Part shown: positions 25,731 to 46,273 of the stretch, piece after piece
How the letters are laid out: every line of letters begins with the position of its first letter
Numbering within the stretch: position 1 is the stretch's first letter
Source of the DNA: Amia ocellicauda
Taxonomy: Eukaryota; Chordata; Actinopteri; Amiiformes; Amiidae
Direction: 5' to 3'
NCBI RefSeq assembly: GCF_036373705.1
Contig: NC_089867.1
Coordinates: 13,198,501-13,262,500, forward strand
Length of the DNA stretch: 64,000 nt
The notes under the pieces: model-generated
The model's database searches: none
The model's input: the letters and a program-made list of their open reading frames with translations, nothing else
Told to the model about the DNA's origin: nothing
Program-made: the position numbers and the translations under genes

Positions 25731-25935
25731 CTGCAGTGATGATACAGCCTACTGAAGCCTTAGTCTGTTTTTACCCACAGGTTTTATGATGCACTATACT
25801 GTCTCGTATAACATGAACAAATCTCAATGGACGCACACCCACCAGAGTGTCTCCCGACTCCCGACACTGTGCGGCTACACGGCGCTCAGCTTCAGCCCAG
25901 CCGCCGCGTCGGGCTGCGACCCGTGACGTCATTTC
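25731..25935 (-). promoter_or_regulatory. TRANK1 5' non-coding exon and promoter
   Basis: A strong donor, CAG|GTAAGTGAC on the minus strand, lies at 25731/25730. It can join to the acceptor at 24407, one base before the TRANK1 ATG. The sequence upstream (25840-25935) is locally CpG-rich. A perfect palindromic cAMP-response element TGACGTCA sits at 25924-25931. No TATA box is evident. The exact transcription start is unknown. Confidence 0.6.
25924..25931. promoter_or_regulatory. Palindromic CRE/ATF site (TGACGTCA)
   Basis: A full 8-bp consensus CREB/ATF site within the CpG-rich segment immediately upstream of the inferred TRANK1 first exon. A full CRE near a start site is a well-known active configuration, but binding here is inferred from sequence alone. 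Confidence 0.5.
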
Positions 25936-27650
25936 TGGGAAATGGAGCAACTTGGCATCGGATCGCTTTACAGGATGAAGTTGGTAAATCGCGCTGTGTT
26001 TGTGTTTTCTTTGTTACAGCAGCTTCCCTTCAGTTTTTGTCCAGTGAATAAGATGTGAAATAGATTGAACGCGTGTCTGGTCAACTTTAAGGATCCTGCG
26101 TTTTAAGGATATTGCAGTGCACGCATGCTTGCTTGCAGTGATGTTTGGGCATTCTGACAGAGCATCAGTTTCGTTTTCCCAGCCGACCCTTTCTGAGATC
26201 AAACCGATTCTGCTTGAGTCATCCTTCGTATCGTGCAAATAGATACCATTACTCGTCATCGTAAACGTGGCATTGATAGAAAAAACGAAACTACGTGTCT
26301 GAGAACCTGCAGGTCGAAACAGAAGGCGCCTGACATTGTGAAACACCCATTTGATTTTAATTCACAACACATCCTGCCAACAAAACCAACTACAATGTAA
26401 AGAATCTGAAGATTATTATTTTTTGTGTGTGTCTGCATGTGACACTGATTTCTGCATGACCGATATTAATGCAGGAAAAATGCATCTCTAATAATCTGTG
26501 ATAGATTGTAATCGTAGAAGTAAGAATGTTAGGACATTATATGTATTCGTCATAATGTAGAACATGTAGTCGTATAGTAGCTCTAGTGTAATATCAGGTA
26601 TGATCATGATAGTATTTAAGTCACTATAAGTATATACAAGAATGATTATGAATTAAATCATTAGTTGTATGCATTTGTTTGTTTATTGGCAGACACCTTT
26701 ATCCGTGGTGACTTCAATAAACAATTTAAGCATTGCAAAATACACTAATACAATGCATATGCAGTAGTACACCCTAATTCAACGAGGTAAGTGCAGACAA
26801 TACAAATACATTCAGATCCTAGCTTTATCCTAATGGGAGAGGGGATAGGAGACATCACAGTAAAGCAATACAAGTTCTAAAAATGTGTGTGGAGCATTGT
26901 TATATCAAGTGCAAAATGACAGAAATGACCAAAAACAGCCCAGGAGAATAATCTGCTGTATTACAGGTGCAGTCTGGAGTCATTGCCAGAAAGTGGTCAG
27001 AGACTTTCCACCAACTGCTGGCTGCACTGATTGAGAGTGATCTAATCTTATGATGTCATCAGTGCTGACATCACTGGGATATGATTCATTTGAAGACACA
27101 CCCTTCTCACTTTAACACAGACCCACATTAGTATTGTTTCTATCGTATTCGGCCTTCAGTCTTGTGTTGATTTCTTTACATCAAACTTCTGCCCCATTTT
27201 AGGTTATCATATATCCTTCTGTGATTTATTATGCCTTTATACACTGCATTGTAAAAATAAACCCTCCTTCAAACATCACCCTATTACGTAAGTTTAATGT
27301 CTTATTTTCAGTTCTAAATACAATATCAGTCACCCCTAATCTTGTCTGTAATCTTATTATATCATTTACTAACAGGCCTACTGGAGAAAAACAAATCCTC
27401 CATGGCAAGTGAGGTGTGAAACATCACTAAATTACCACTTGATCTTGGTCTGACGATTAACTTTCACTTAAACGAACTGCATAAACTAATGACAATGTGT
27501 AACTTCCACATTTTGAATACAACGAAGTACACAAATGCAAACACCTTTCGCAAGCATCGGCTTACCTGTCCATGACAGCGGTCCAACTAAATAACGACGA
27601 AATGTTTTTAATCTGTAGTTTAAAAGAGAGTGTGTGTTCTGGCTTGGTGG
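25936..27650. other. TRANK1-MLH1 intergenic region, no gene; dispersed repeat fragment
   Basis: About 1.7 kb separates the two divergent promoters. I see no open frame or exon of consequence, and no intronless EPM2AIP1, which in mammals lies head-to-head with MLH1 here. Around 26681-26715 there is a GGCAGACACCTTTATCC-type motif, the conserved tail found in many fish SINE/LINE-derived repeats, so part of 26640-26820 is probably a repeat scrap. The rest is AT-rich and unassigned. Confidence 0.5.
26681..26715 (+). repeat. Fish SINE/LINE-tail-like repeat fragment
   Basis: The segment TTTATTGGCAGACACCTTT followed by ATCC and a GTGACTT step resembles the ubiquitous fish repeat core with GCAGACGCTTTTATCC. 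Only the short core is recognisable; full extent is unknown. Confidence 0.4.
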
Positions 27651-27746
27651 CGGACCAATCAGAAACGAGGTTCACCACAACATTGCCGAGACTAGCCAAT
27701 GGGGGCACGGGAGAGGCGGGAACTTCTGGTGTCCCCGCGCTGACCG
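27651..27746 (+). promoter_or_regulatory. MLH1 promoter module, copy 1 (CCAAT boxes, GC box)
   Basis: Contains CCAAT boxes at 27655-27659 and 27696-27700, 41 bp apart, and a GC box (GAGGCGGG) at about 27713-27720. It is duplicated 120 bp downstream; bases 27661-27720 are identical to 27781-27840. Paired CCAAT boxes are typical NF-Y sites in housekeeping promoters. Confidence 0.65.
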
Positions 27747-27770
27747 GATATAATTTCAGTGATGGATTTG

Positions 27771-27866
27771 TGGTCCAATCAGAAACGAGGTTCACCACAA
27801 CATTGCCGAGACTAGCCAATGGGGGCACGGGAGAGGCGGGGACTGTTGGTTTCCCCGCGCTGGCCG
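27771..27866 (+). promoter_or_regulatory. MLH1 promoter module, copy 2 (CCAAT boxes, GC box)
   Basis: Second copy of the module, with CCAAT boxes at 27775-27779 and 27816-27820 and a GC box at about 27833-27840, followed by a CpG-rich stretch (27850-27885). It lies about 110-200 bp before the MLH1 ATG, so it is the proximal promoter. The two copies differ only near their edges (for example GGACCAATC versus GGTCCAATC). Confidence 0.68.
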
Positions 27867-27917
27867 TGTTTACAGCGCGGCGGTGGTGTGTTTGAATAAA
27901 TACAGAAATGTCTGTAA

Positions 27918-36245
<8,328 letters not shown>

Positions 36246-36381
36246 GCCGCCTTCCTGCGGAGGAGGGCACTGTGGAGTGGATTTGAGGACTGTCCAAAAC
36301 TGGAGGCCGAGATTTAAGCAATGACACAATCTGAACTTTGATCTTCAGATTCAGACTGATGGTCTCTCACTGAGCTATAGT

Positions 36382-36387
36382 AATAAA
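36382..36387 (+). terminator. Probable MLH1 polyadenylation signal
   Basis: AATAAA, 137 bases after the MLH1 stop. Further AATAAA hexamers are at about 36479 and 36571-36576, so alternative ends are possible. Confidence 0.55.
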
Positions 36388-37399
36388 TGTTTGAGTTCAC
36401 ACACACATGGAGAAAAGGAAATGTTTATCAATTCCTTTAATTTTCTTTATCTGACTATATATTTTTTGACTACTGAAAAATAAATTATTTTGTACTAGTA
36501 CTTTTTTTTTTTCCTCTTATACCCCCCATCAGTCAGAATGAGTATATGTCTCTGTGCTCTGGATACAGGGAATAAAGATAGTAACACATGGTTAATTTAA
36601 CTGTATGACGGTCAGCGTGCTAAATTTAAATCCTGTTCTCACTTTCTAGAGTTCAGCGATGAGACCAGGTCTTTAATTGAGGAGAATTAAGATGGCCCTT
36701 GTTCAGAGTGATGTGTACTGCTGAGGCAGACTGTTCACATTACCATTACCATTACCATTGAGTTTTCAAATGACGGGACACAAATTAAAACACATTCGCT
36801 AATGGAACATGACTCTGGGAGTTGACTCGGTAAACAAGAGGCACGGTGCACACTTATCAGAATGCGTCTGTTTCCTCCTTCCTTGTGAGAATGGTAATCT
36901 CCAATATGTGGGATTATTCACAAAGATACAGCTGTCACATGACATGGCGCTATTTAAGTTTTAACTGTGCAAAAAACCAGTTCAAGTATTCTTACAGACC
37001 TTATTATACACAATGTGATATATATATACCCCAGAGGTCATTGCACCGGTGTGTTTGTGAATGTATAGTATACAGGGGTCTTCATCTGCTCAAATATCAG
37101 TAAACAAATGAGTGTATAATGCCTACAGGATATGACTGGCCTCAGTTTTCTTTGCTTAAACCTGAAAACCAGTATTAATATCATGTGCAGCAGTTTTATT
37201 ACAGAATATTATTACACATCATTCTTTAAAATTTAGAGCAGCAAAGCAGAAGATTATTTTAAAATCACTTTTACTTGATATTCAAAACTGACACATTCAT
37301 CGCTCACCTTGCATTTGAGGTGACAACATTTACAAGTTACAGAGCCCCCCTTAGGTCTTGTTTCTCTCAATGAAATGGGTAATTGACAGTGAAGATCAT

Positions 37400-37640
37400 T
37401 ACTTACATTGTTAAAACGAGATCTAGCCCTGGGTCTGTATTATATGTTACAGGAGACACTTTTTCACACAGTCATTACAATCTGGAAAAAACTCCCCAGC
37501 GATGTGGTTGAAGAAACAATTTGGGAACATTCAAAAACAGACTGGATCACTCAGTTATTAATGGACACCAAACGAGCAAGATGGGGGGAATGTCCTCCTC
37601 TCGTTCTTAAGTTACCTGTTGATCTTCTGTATGGGACTGA
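37400..37640 (+). repeat. LINE 3'-end fragment (same family as 53.0-54.4 kb)
   Basis: Encodes [19 protein letters not shown], the same C-terminal peptide as the LINE at 53153-53344 ([15 protein letters not shown]). It ends in GGGGGAATGTCCTCCTCTCGTTCTT, cut here to its core GAATGTCCTCCTCTCGTT, which resembles the 3' tail GAATGGCCTCCTCTC of the other copy. It is truncated at its 5' end and degenerate. Confidence 0.65.
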
Positions 37641-38698
37641 ATTGGTGAGCATGGCCAGGAGCAATGAGAAAAATGTAAAACAAACCAAAAAAAATATCTG
37701 TTTATAAAGTGTCCTTTTAATGTTTTAGCTGCCCCAGTCACAATCAATTTGTGGTCCTGAGACTGAATCTGCTTTCCTTCCAAGCAGTAAAGAATACAGT
37801 TTTAAAAAGTACAGCATGTACTGTTTTCTTTTCTTTTTATGCAATTGTCACATACCTAAATCGAACAGAGCCAAGACTAATATCCTGGCTTCAGTCCGAA
37901 ACTATCCGATGTGCCATCACCCATGCAAAAACATCCACAATTTATATACAGTTCATAATCATTTACATATTTTTTTTTTCCAAGAAAAAAAATTAAATAT
38001 TTTCCTTTTTGAAAATTTCCTTAACAATGAAAACGTATCACAATGTGTTTTTCTATTTTTTCAGAACTGCACCCTATTTTAAATACATCATTTTGTACCA
38101 GTATTATTGTGTATACCAAATGCAGTTATCAAACCTCTTTAATCTCCTTTGCACCGTGTAAAAGGCACTTTAGCTGTCTTGCGTTATGGATGGGTGCAGA
38201 GCAAGAGCAGCCATTTATCTGTTACAGTTAACAAGCAGTATAGTGTCCTGTTGAATTCATGCAAGTCATCAAATGAAAAAACAAAACTAAATTCAAGCAC
38301 CCAGCCTCATCCAAGCAGCAGGAAAGAAAGAAAAACGTTTGCGAATAACGTAATGTGTAAAGCACTGAAAGAAATTAACTCATTTCATCTGCACCAGCCA
38401 CTCAAAGAAAATCCCCCCTCCCCCCACTACAGAACAATGCTGCTAAACGAGAAAAAAAGGTCACAATTAACAGTCTCTGAGCGATTGCTTTCATTCTTAT
38501 AAATTACAACAAAAAAAGGATGCCAGTATGTCGCTATAAAACTAGAATAGGACTCTTGAAGGACCCCGAGGTGCTCCAAATAGTTTGTGCTGTCAGCAAA
38601 AGTTCGTATGATTTATGGAACAAAAGTTAAGGGCTTGTTCATTTAAGTTGCAGTGCGTCTCGGTTTCTCTTGGTGGCGGCTGCTCTCTCCTCCTCCTC

Positions 38699-41600
38699 TC
38701 ACTGCTGAGACAGAAAAGCGTTGCGATTGGCCTTCATCTTCTCTAAGCGCTTGACTAAGTGGCTGTTGGTCATTTCCATCTCCTCGATCTTGTCCAAAGC
38801 AGTTCGCAGCTGCAGAGGGAAGGCATAAAATCAGGGTGTACACAAAACACACGCACATACATACACATACAGGGAGGGGGCAAGAGAGGACAAATCACAC
38901 TGGTGGCTTCAGGGCGGTTATCCTTGAACCACATATCAGACTGCGTGTCTAACCGTCTAACTGTCTGTGTCCGTACAACTGTGTCTGGAAAAGTAAGTAT
39001 TGATGTGGTTTTCCGTCAAAGCTGAAAGCGTATAGCAGGGCTGCCCCCAACATCCTTTCCTGAGGGGCCTCAGTGTCTGCTTTTTATCTCTCACCTGAGA
39101 TCTTATTAACCTAACTGGTCACGATTTCCGTCTCTCCCTGATCTTTCCAGCAAGTGAGGGATTAAAGAGCTTGATAAGCCTGCGGGATCCAGACCTCCAG
39201 TGCTTTGGGCTCCGGTCCCCATGGCAGGTAGCAATGAGGCTATGCATTAATACATAATCATGACTCCCCAGATGAGCCGTCGATTAAAGAATACCCCCTC
39301 CAGCATCGCTCGCTGGATACACACTGACAGCAAGGACCGTTATGGGAAGACGGGCATGAATTAGTAAACTGCGGCTGTAAATCTCTGTATGACTAGGTTA
39401 TCTGCCACTTCATTTATCTCTTGAGATTTAATGAGCTCCATTAAAGGATTCCGGCTCGGCACTTTAATGTTTTACTCGTGTTAATCTTTACATACCTCTC
39501 TTTGAAGTTTCCTTTTCTCCACTTTTAGTTCGTCCTCAACCTTTTCAGAGTTCTCCGACGCTGCTTTGTATCGGGACACCTGTCCTTCAAGTCTGTTAAT
39601 CTGAGAAATTAAAACAAATGGGGAAGTTAACCCACGTATATATATGTGAATAGTTGCTAATTTTTAAAAGGTTTTTAAATTGAGCTAAAAACTCAAAAGA
39701 AAACATTGACATCACACACTGGTTTTAGTAGCATCTCTGTAAATCATCTGATAATTGAAAAAGGCTCACATTTTGTTCCATGGTACCCATTTCCTGTTCG
39801 GCCTTGGATAGTTTGAACTTGTATTCACTTATCTGCCTGTTGGCATCTCCTGGAGAGAGCAGATTCAAAATTAGTTTAATTTGTTCTTCTAGTAAAACAA
39901 ACATAGTTAAAAATGTAAATATATACAATAACATACACACAGTAATCCCTCGCCAACTGGGGAATTGATGTATCCACGGTTTTCCTTTTGTTTACCAATT
40001 TGCCAAAATCAAAATGCATACAGATTGATGTATACGAATGTAAACTTGGCATAATTGTGATTTTGCAGTAATAGTTTGCTTTAAATCATGGCCGCTAAAT
40101 GTGGGATGAGTAAATAAAACATTACTTTTTATTCTGTTATAATTGTATTACTTTTTACATGATACACTACTCAGTATGTTATATTTGCATTGCTTGTATG
40201 TTTCAGTGTTGTTAATTTGTGTTTAGTGAAGGAAAAATTGCAGGCTTAAGGCTTTGAAAAGTGTAACCGCGCCTGTGGAGAAGCTAACCCCCTATTTCCC
40301 ATAAACTCTAGTATTTATGAACCGTGGATTTGCCAACCACGAGGGTTTTTAAGAATGTGGGCCCTGCGGTTGATGAGGGATTACTGTATATATGAACGCA
40401 GCACACTCAAGTAAACAGGTAAATGCCAAACACTACTGCAGAAAACGATTCAGAAACAAGGGTGATGTGTTACGCCACTTCACCCTGACCAGAAGGAACT
40501 TCTGCGAATGCACAGTGGAACAAATCTGTTCATAGTGCTCGGCATCAGTGGCATTGAGCTCAACGTTACTGAACCTCTGAGGATGTCAGTGCTTCGTGAG
40601 CCCCTAGTTTACGTACGCTGCATCTCAATGAACTGCAGGTCGGTGCCATTCTCCACCCGCTCTCCGTCCGTGAACACACTCTCCATCTTGGAGCTCTTTT
40701 GCCTCTCGTCCTCCAGCTGGGTCTTCAGCTTCCTGATCTGAGGAGACAAAGAACCACAAAGAGAGGCATCATAACTGCAGAAAGGTTTCGCCAATGAAGC
40801 AGAAATCTCCAAGTTACACACATTGAAACAAATTATAACGTTAAAAAACATAACAGCCATAATTACCTGAGCTAAGAGTTCGTCCTTTTCATCAGCAAGC
40901 TTCCTTAGCCTCACATCTAGAAAAAATACAAAAGGACAACACAAAAAAGTCTTAAAGGGCTGCAAATATACCTCACACCCCTGAGCAGGTGTATCAATAA
41001 AGATCTGGAACTGCAAGGTGGAATTCTGATGAGTCCTAACCAGCACCGTTAAAAAGACCATTTAATAAAGCTTACAAATCTTACACATTCATTCATTTAA
41101 ACAAGAATGCATCCGGCACAATCACGATGCATCCTGAGGACTAAGCACTTTAGACAATAGAGATCTGACAGACACATCTGAGGAATCCCCCTGGGTTCGA
41201 GGAATGTGTGTGGTTCTGCCTGAATAATGCATCACTTCACAGCCCCAGCCAGTGGCACGCCCCCTGCCTTCCCCAGGGTTGTCAGCTCCACTCCGTCAAG
41301 AGGTGTTCTGTGACCTGAATGAGTCCCCAGCGCAGTACAATAGCCCAGTTATTGCACCAACAACACAGCTCAACCCAATACCACATGTACCAACTAGCTG
41401 GAGGACTTTGTGCATATGTGCTGCTCCTGGGATCAAGAGATGTCCACCTATGTTATGGGAGCTACACCTGGGATTGCAGGCGAGCACAAAAGCCTGTAGA
41501 ACATGCGCTGGCAGCACAATATCAGTTTTAATGCCACGGGTGCAGTGGGCGATGGCAGGTTTACCTAGCGGCCCCTCTCCAGCAGATTCTAGCACCTGAG

Positions 41601-41927
41601 CAGCCTCCTGCGTCACCACAGTTATTGCACCGACAAGGGGCTCATGGTTGATGTCCCCGTTCGGAGTGCCTTCTGGGATGATCACCAGCCCATGTTTCTG
41701 TGGAGAAAGAGATGCACAAAGTGGTTATTTCCTCTATACTTTGTGTTTGTGACAGAAATTACACACCTGAGAGGGAAAATAATCGTGTAACACCTTCCAC
41801 TATATGGAGTAAGGGATGTTCTCCAAATATTCCAAAGGGAGAATGACTGCCTTAATCATTACTACACTGGCGAATATAGGAACAAAAACAACATGGCGTA
41901 TTGTAGACTCACTCTTAAATAGTACAT

Positions 41928-41959
<32 letters not shown>

Positions 41960-44900
41960 TTCAGTTTAAAATCTATCCTTAACACCCAACTATCTATCCT
42001 ACAACTAATCCCATCAGCAGCAGCCTATTTCAATCCACTCCTCCCCAAGATGTTTCCACTTGCTTCGATCTACAGCCTTTTCCTTGTCACACCTGCAAAG
42101 TTCATATATACACATCATTTTTTATTTCTTTTCTTTTTTTCATTTAAGAAATTATAGTACATTTTCAAAGCAGGGTTTCTTTAGCTGTTGCAGAACAAAC
42201 ACTTGGACAACATTACTGCAAGATCAAAAAGCCAGTATCTCATGTTACTTGTTTGTATTATGAATACACAAACTGATCTACAAAGTTTCCAAAGTAAGAG
42301 GTGAAAATGATGGACACTTTCTTTGTACATGGAAAAAAGGCTGACCTATGACTGTCACACTAACTTGTTATTTCTAGGCCCATTACAAAGCTAAATGTGT
42401 GGCACACCCTGTTCAATAAACTGCACTGATGTTGAGTGAAACATTGACATTACCTGGCCAAACAATATAACCCCCCAAATAAAAAAATAAATAATAATAA
42501 AAATAAAATGTGGAGGTCAGCTATGATGATTTAGTTTATAAGAAGATTGTTTGAGAGGCAAAAACAACAGAGCGAGATGATGATGGCAGCAATAAGGGAC
42601 TGCAGTCGGACTCAGTGCAGCAGCGCGTTAGTCTGAGGCCTGACCGCATTTCTGTCTTCAAAGCCGGCCTGCACTGTTTAGGCAGTGCAGCCAGTATAGC
42701 AGCAGCAACAGCAGCGGCCTCTGCAGCTTTCCTAGCCTAGAGAGAGCCCCTTGACCTACCTCTCCTGTCTTCGCTTTTCCTTTGAGGTCAGCCAACTCAT
42801 CTCTGAGCTCATCTCTCTCATTCCTAATGCAGTCAAAGTACTCTTTCTGCCTCTCTAGAGCCTGAGGACAAGGCAGGAAGCAGGAAAAAAAAAGAATGGC
42901 ACAGAGAAATAGGAGATCATATGCAGAAGAGATCAGAGCAAAACAGAGCAGACGGTGATGAGAATGGTGGTAAGAGACACACACAGGAGGAAAGGTACAA
43001 GTGCATGTTAGGGTTCAGTAATACTGCACACCCTTGCCTTGTATTAATTGGAGTTAATAGCCACAAAACCCAAAGTAAAATGCTTGACATTAAATGCATG
43101 AAAGCAACAAATGGAGAAAAACAAGAAAAACTAAAATTGTGGTTGTGTGTTGTGTTTCTTTAAATCGTTAAGAATTTCTGATCAATTCTGCCTTTGTAAG
43201 AAACATGAATTCATGTAGACGTTTCTGGCAGCTGATAGGGGGACTATAAATGCATTTTTGATTATATCATTTATAGTCAGTAGCTTCTCATAAAAAAATA
43301 TTTAGGAACTTCCTGCCATTATGAGTAATCAAAGTCATGCCACACAGCTTTCCATATCTGAGCACTATTCCAGGGTGCCTTAAATGATTACCAAACTCAA
43401 ATGACTCATCAAATTAAAGCACTACTTTATGTGCTAAATAAACGCTGATGGAAGCTTTCTTTCAAGCATGCAATTAAAAAAAAAAACACAATTTCTTGAT
43501 CTTCAATATAGATTTTAACATGCACTTTGGAGAACTATATATATACTAACAGCTGCTGAATCATTGTCATTCCTGCCAAAATCTAACATCTAAATCTCTC
43601 CATCATGCAATAATGACCAGCGATAGACTGCTGCAATGGATAATGGTCCTTGAGTTTTGGGGAAACCTAAAATCCTACAAGATATTCTGCCATAGGGTGT
43701 GTGGACGTCTGCTGTCAAAGGACAATGTGATGATAAAGCCAACACAAAGACTAGAATCTTGTTTTTCACTTAAAAATGGTAAAACACCCTTTTAATTTTA
43801 TTTGTACTTTTTAAAATGTTAATTAATAGTTTTTCGATGTTTTGTAATAAAAACAGCCAGATACTAAATTAGTAATGAAAATAGCTGTTTACAGTTTGAT
43901 TTTACTGGTGGTGACCTTTTGAGTATTTGCTCACCCCATCCTTAAAGTCAAGCGCTGAACAGTCTTTTGTACAGGAAATGCATCCTGAGGACCGATTACA
44001 TGTTCAGTTAGCACTCACTTAAACTGCCAACGTGATACACAAAGGGTTAAATAAAAAGCTGTGGATTAGTTTTCCAGAACACAATCCTCCCTGTTTATGC
44101 TAATGGACACATAATACAAAGTTCACTGCGGTAGCTGTTTAGATGCAAACAACTTCAGGAAAACGTACAATACAGAAAATTTGAATTCAAATAATATCAG
44201 TGTTACCAGAAGGCCAACACTGAATTTCCTAACTAGAGAGGGAACCTCATTTATTGTGCAAAGCATTATTAGACTAGGCTAGCTTTAACTGGACCTGCCA
44301 CTGCAGCAGGAAATATCAGTATCGTTGGTCACCATCCCTCGAGCCTGCCTAGGGCTTCCTACCCCAATCTTTTTGTCCTTCCAGTTAACCGTTTCCTGCA
44401 GATCAAACACTTCCCTGGTGAGTGAATCTAACTGTTGCTGCATTCGCTGGTTCTCCTGGAGTGTTAGTGTGCACAGAACAGAAACAAGGAGAGAGTAAAA
44501 TGAACAGGAAAAAAGGTCACAAAAGACACCAAAATGAATCTTGGGACAGGGAAAAGCACAGGGAGGAATAAATAAAGAACAGAAGCCAGGGGGCTGGGAG
44601 ATGATTGCTCGTTGCTGGGAGGAAGCAACCTTTCAAGAGAGCTGTCAATTGCCAACAATGAGTCTGCAGGCTGTTTTCTGGTTTCCTCGAACAAGTTAAG
44701 GAACGGGACAACCTTAATTACGGAAGCAGGGTTATTGGACACTCACTTGTATGCATTTAATGAAATTAAAAGGCTAAGCAGTATGGTACCTCTGCATAAC
44801 AATACATAAATAAATGAATAAATAAAATTAAAAGGACGATGTTACTCTTTTGTTCTATTTTAAGTTCTACTCCATGGCAGTGAATTTCATTGTATGTAAA

Positions 44901-46273
44901 TGTTCATCCTATATCCCATGAATATTTGATTTTTTTTTAAAGATGAAAATGTAAACATGTTATACATTATACATTTAATTGTGATGTCATTTAAAGGCCA
45001 TCATTAAGTCTTCTGTCCTAAATAGATTTGTTTTCATATTTAGATCAGATAGGCCCTACCTTTTTTTAGACCCATTATGTAACCCATCTGATATGTGCTG
45101 CCTTCCCACCATTCAGGGAGAACTAAAAGTGAATCCTCGATTCCTCGATTCTAATTTCTCAGTTAATCTGGCCCCTTAAGATACGAGATACTCAGATATC
45201 ATTACTTCAAATCTGCTCTCATGAGTACTGACATACTTTAAATACATGTATGCACAATCAGTGTGTGGAAAACAATGAATACATAGTCATTTCAATGTAT
45301 ATTTCATAAATAAATACATGAAAAAATGTATAAAACAAACAAAAAGAAAAAAAAGAAAAGGGAAGTAAAATTCCTGAGACTTTAGACTTGAGACAAGATG
45401 GATTATTATCCCTTTACCTCACTGGGAAATTATCCTCTGACTGCAACTGAAGCTTCCAGGTAAACAATAGCAATTGCATGTTTAATGCCTTACCTCAATA
45501 AGTTCATCTCTTTGGCGGATTCCCTCTTTCAATTCATCATGTTTGTGCTGTAGGACGATACACATGTGCTTTTGTCTTTCTAATTCCTGAAATAAAAACA
45601 CATCATTAGATAAACCGCCAACACCTTTGCACAATCTAGCCTCATGACTTGGTATTTATTCAAAGCTGACACCTAGCTACATCATTTTGGGCACATTGAC
45701 TGAGATAGCTCAGGGTTTTCAACTAAACTCTTAAAACTAAACTCTTTCTTAAAGCAGTTTACATAAAGGTAAAATCAATACTTTGTAAAGATTTAGGTCT
45801 AGAAACAATGAATAAGTCTTTAAGTTATAAGTTATTATAAGTTATTATTATGACTATTTTATGCAAGGTGACTGACATGGTTTAGCAATCACTAACATAT
45901 AATGTACAAACAGAAAATACTTGTAACATAACAAAAACATCTACACAGAGTGAATAGAATGAAGAGAACATTAGAAAAGTCTACAGGTGAAATGTAAACA
46001 GATGCAAGATTGGAAGGTGGGCCAACACCGTTCCATTCACATGGGTTGTGTGGCAAGAAGGGTTGGAAAGCCTCTGCCTTATGGCGATGGGGTCAGGAGT
46101 ACCTTAGTTTTGTCGTCCATTTCTCTGTGCATTTCCGCCATCTGCTCCTCCATCTCCTCAATGACATCCTTGAGCGTGTCCACCTGGTAGATGAGGTTTC
46201 CTTTTTCGTTGTCCAGCTGTGCATTGGAGACCATGGCTTTCTTATACTTCTCCTCCACTTCCGTCAACGACTC
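38699..46273 (-). CDS. LRRFIP2: LRRFIP2 C-terminal coiled-coil exons
   Basis: Ten exons from 46103-46273 to 38699-38809 encode a nearly continuous heptad-patterned coiled coil broken by the [15 protein letters not shown]...AGEGPL segment (41565-41697). The segment is flanked by the phase-1 50-bp exon (40867-40916, [17 protein letters not shown]). The stop codon is 38699-38701. This part carries the Flightless-I LRR and Dishevelled binding activities in the family. Confidence 0.92.

Larger units (their letters stand above)
36246..38698. other. Convergent 3' region between MLH1 and LRRFIP2
   Basis: MLH1 (plus) and LRRFIP2 (minus) end tail-to-tail across 2.45 kb. The left part contains the MLH1 3' UTR with three candidate AATAAA signals. 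The right part, immediately below 38699, should contain the LRRFIP2 3' UTR. A minus-strand hexamer (TTTATT on plus) is near 37197, so the UTR could be up to about 1.5 kb. A LINE 3' scrap is at about 37400-37640. No other gene seen. Confidence 0.5.

Noticed and set aside
25827..26051. 74-residue plus-strand frame over the TRANK1 promoter
   Set aside because: CpG-rich promoter sequence with no similarity to a known protein. I considered whether it could be EPM2AIP1 and found no resemblance.
27572..27895. A 107-residue plus-strand open frame with a repeated peptide upstream of MLH1
   Set aside because: The peptide repeat is a by-product of the duplicated promoter module. It overlaps CCAAT and GC boxes and has no homology I recognise.
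41252..41599. Plus-strand 115-residue open frame
   Set aside because: It runs opposite and beyond the LRRFIP2 exon 41565-41697, with no splice signals or known similarity.
42658..42759. Leu-rich extension after LRRFIP2 exon 42760-42861
   Set aside because: Intron read-through past a good donor (GTAGGT); the next exon continues in frame without it.
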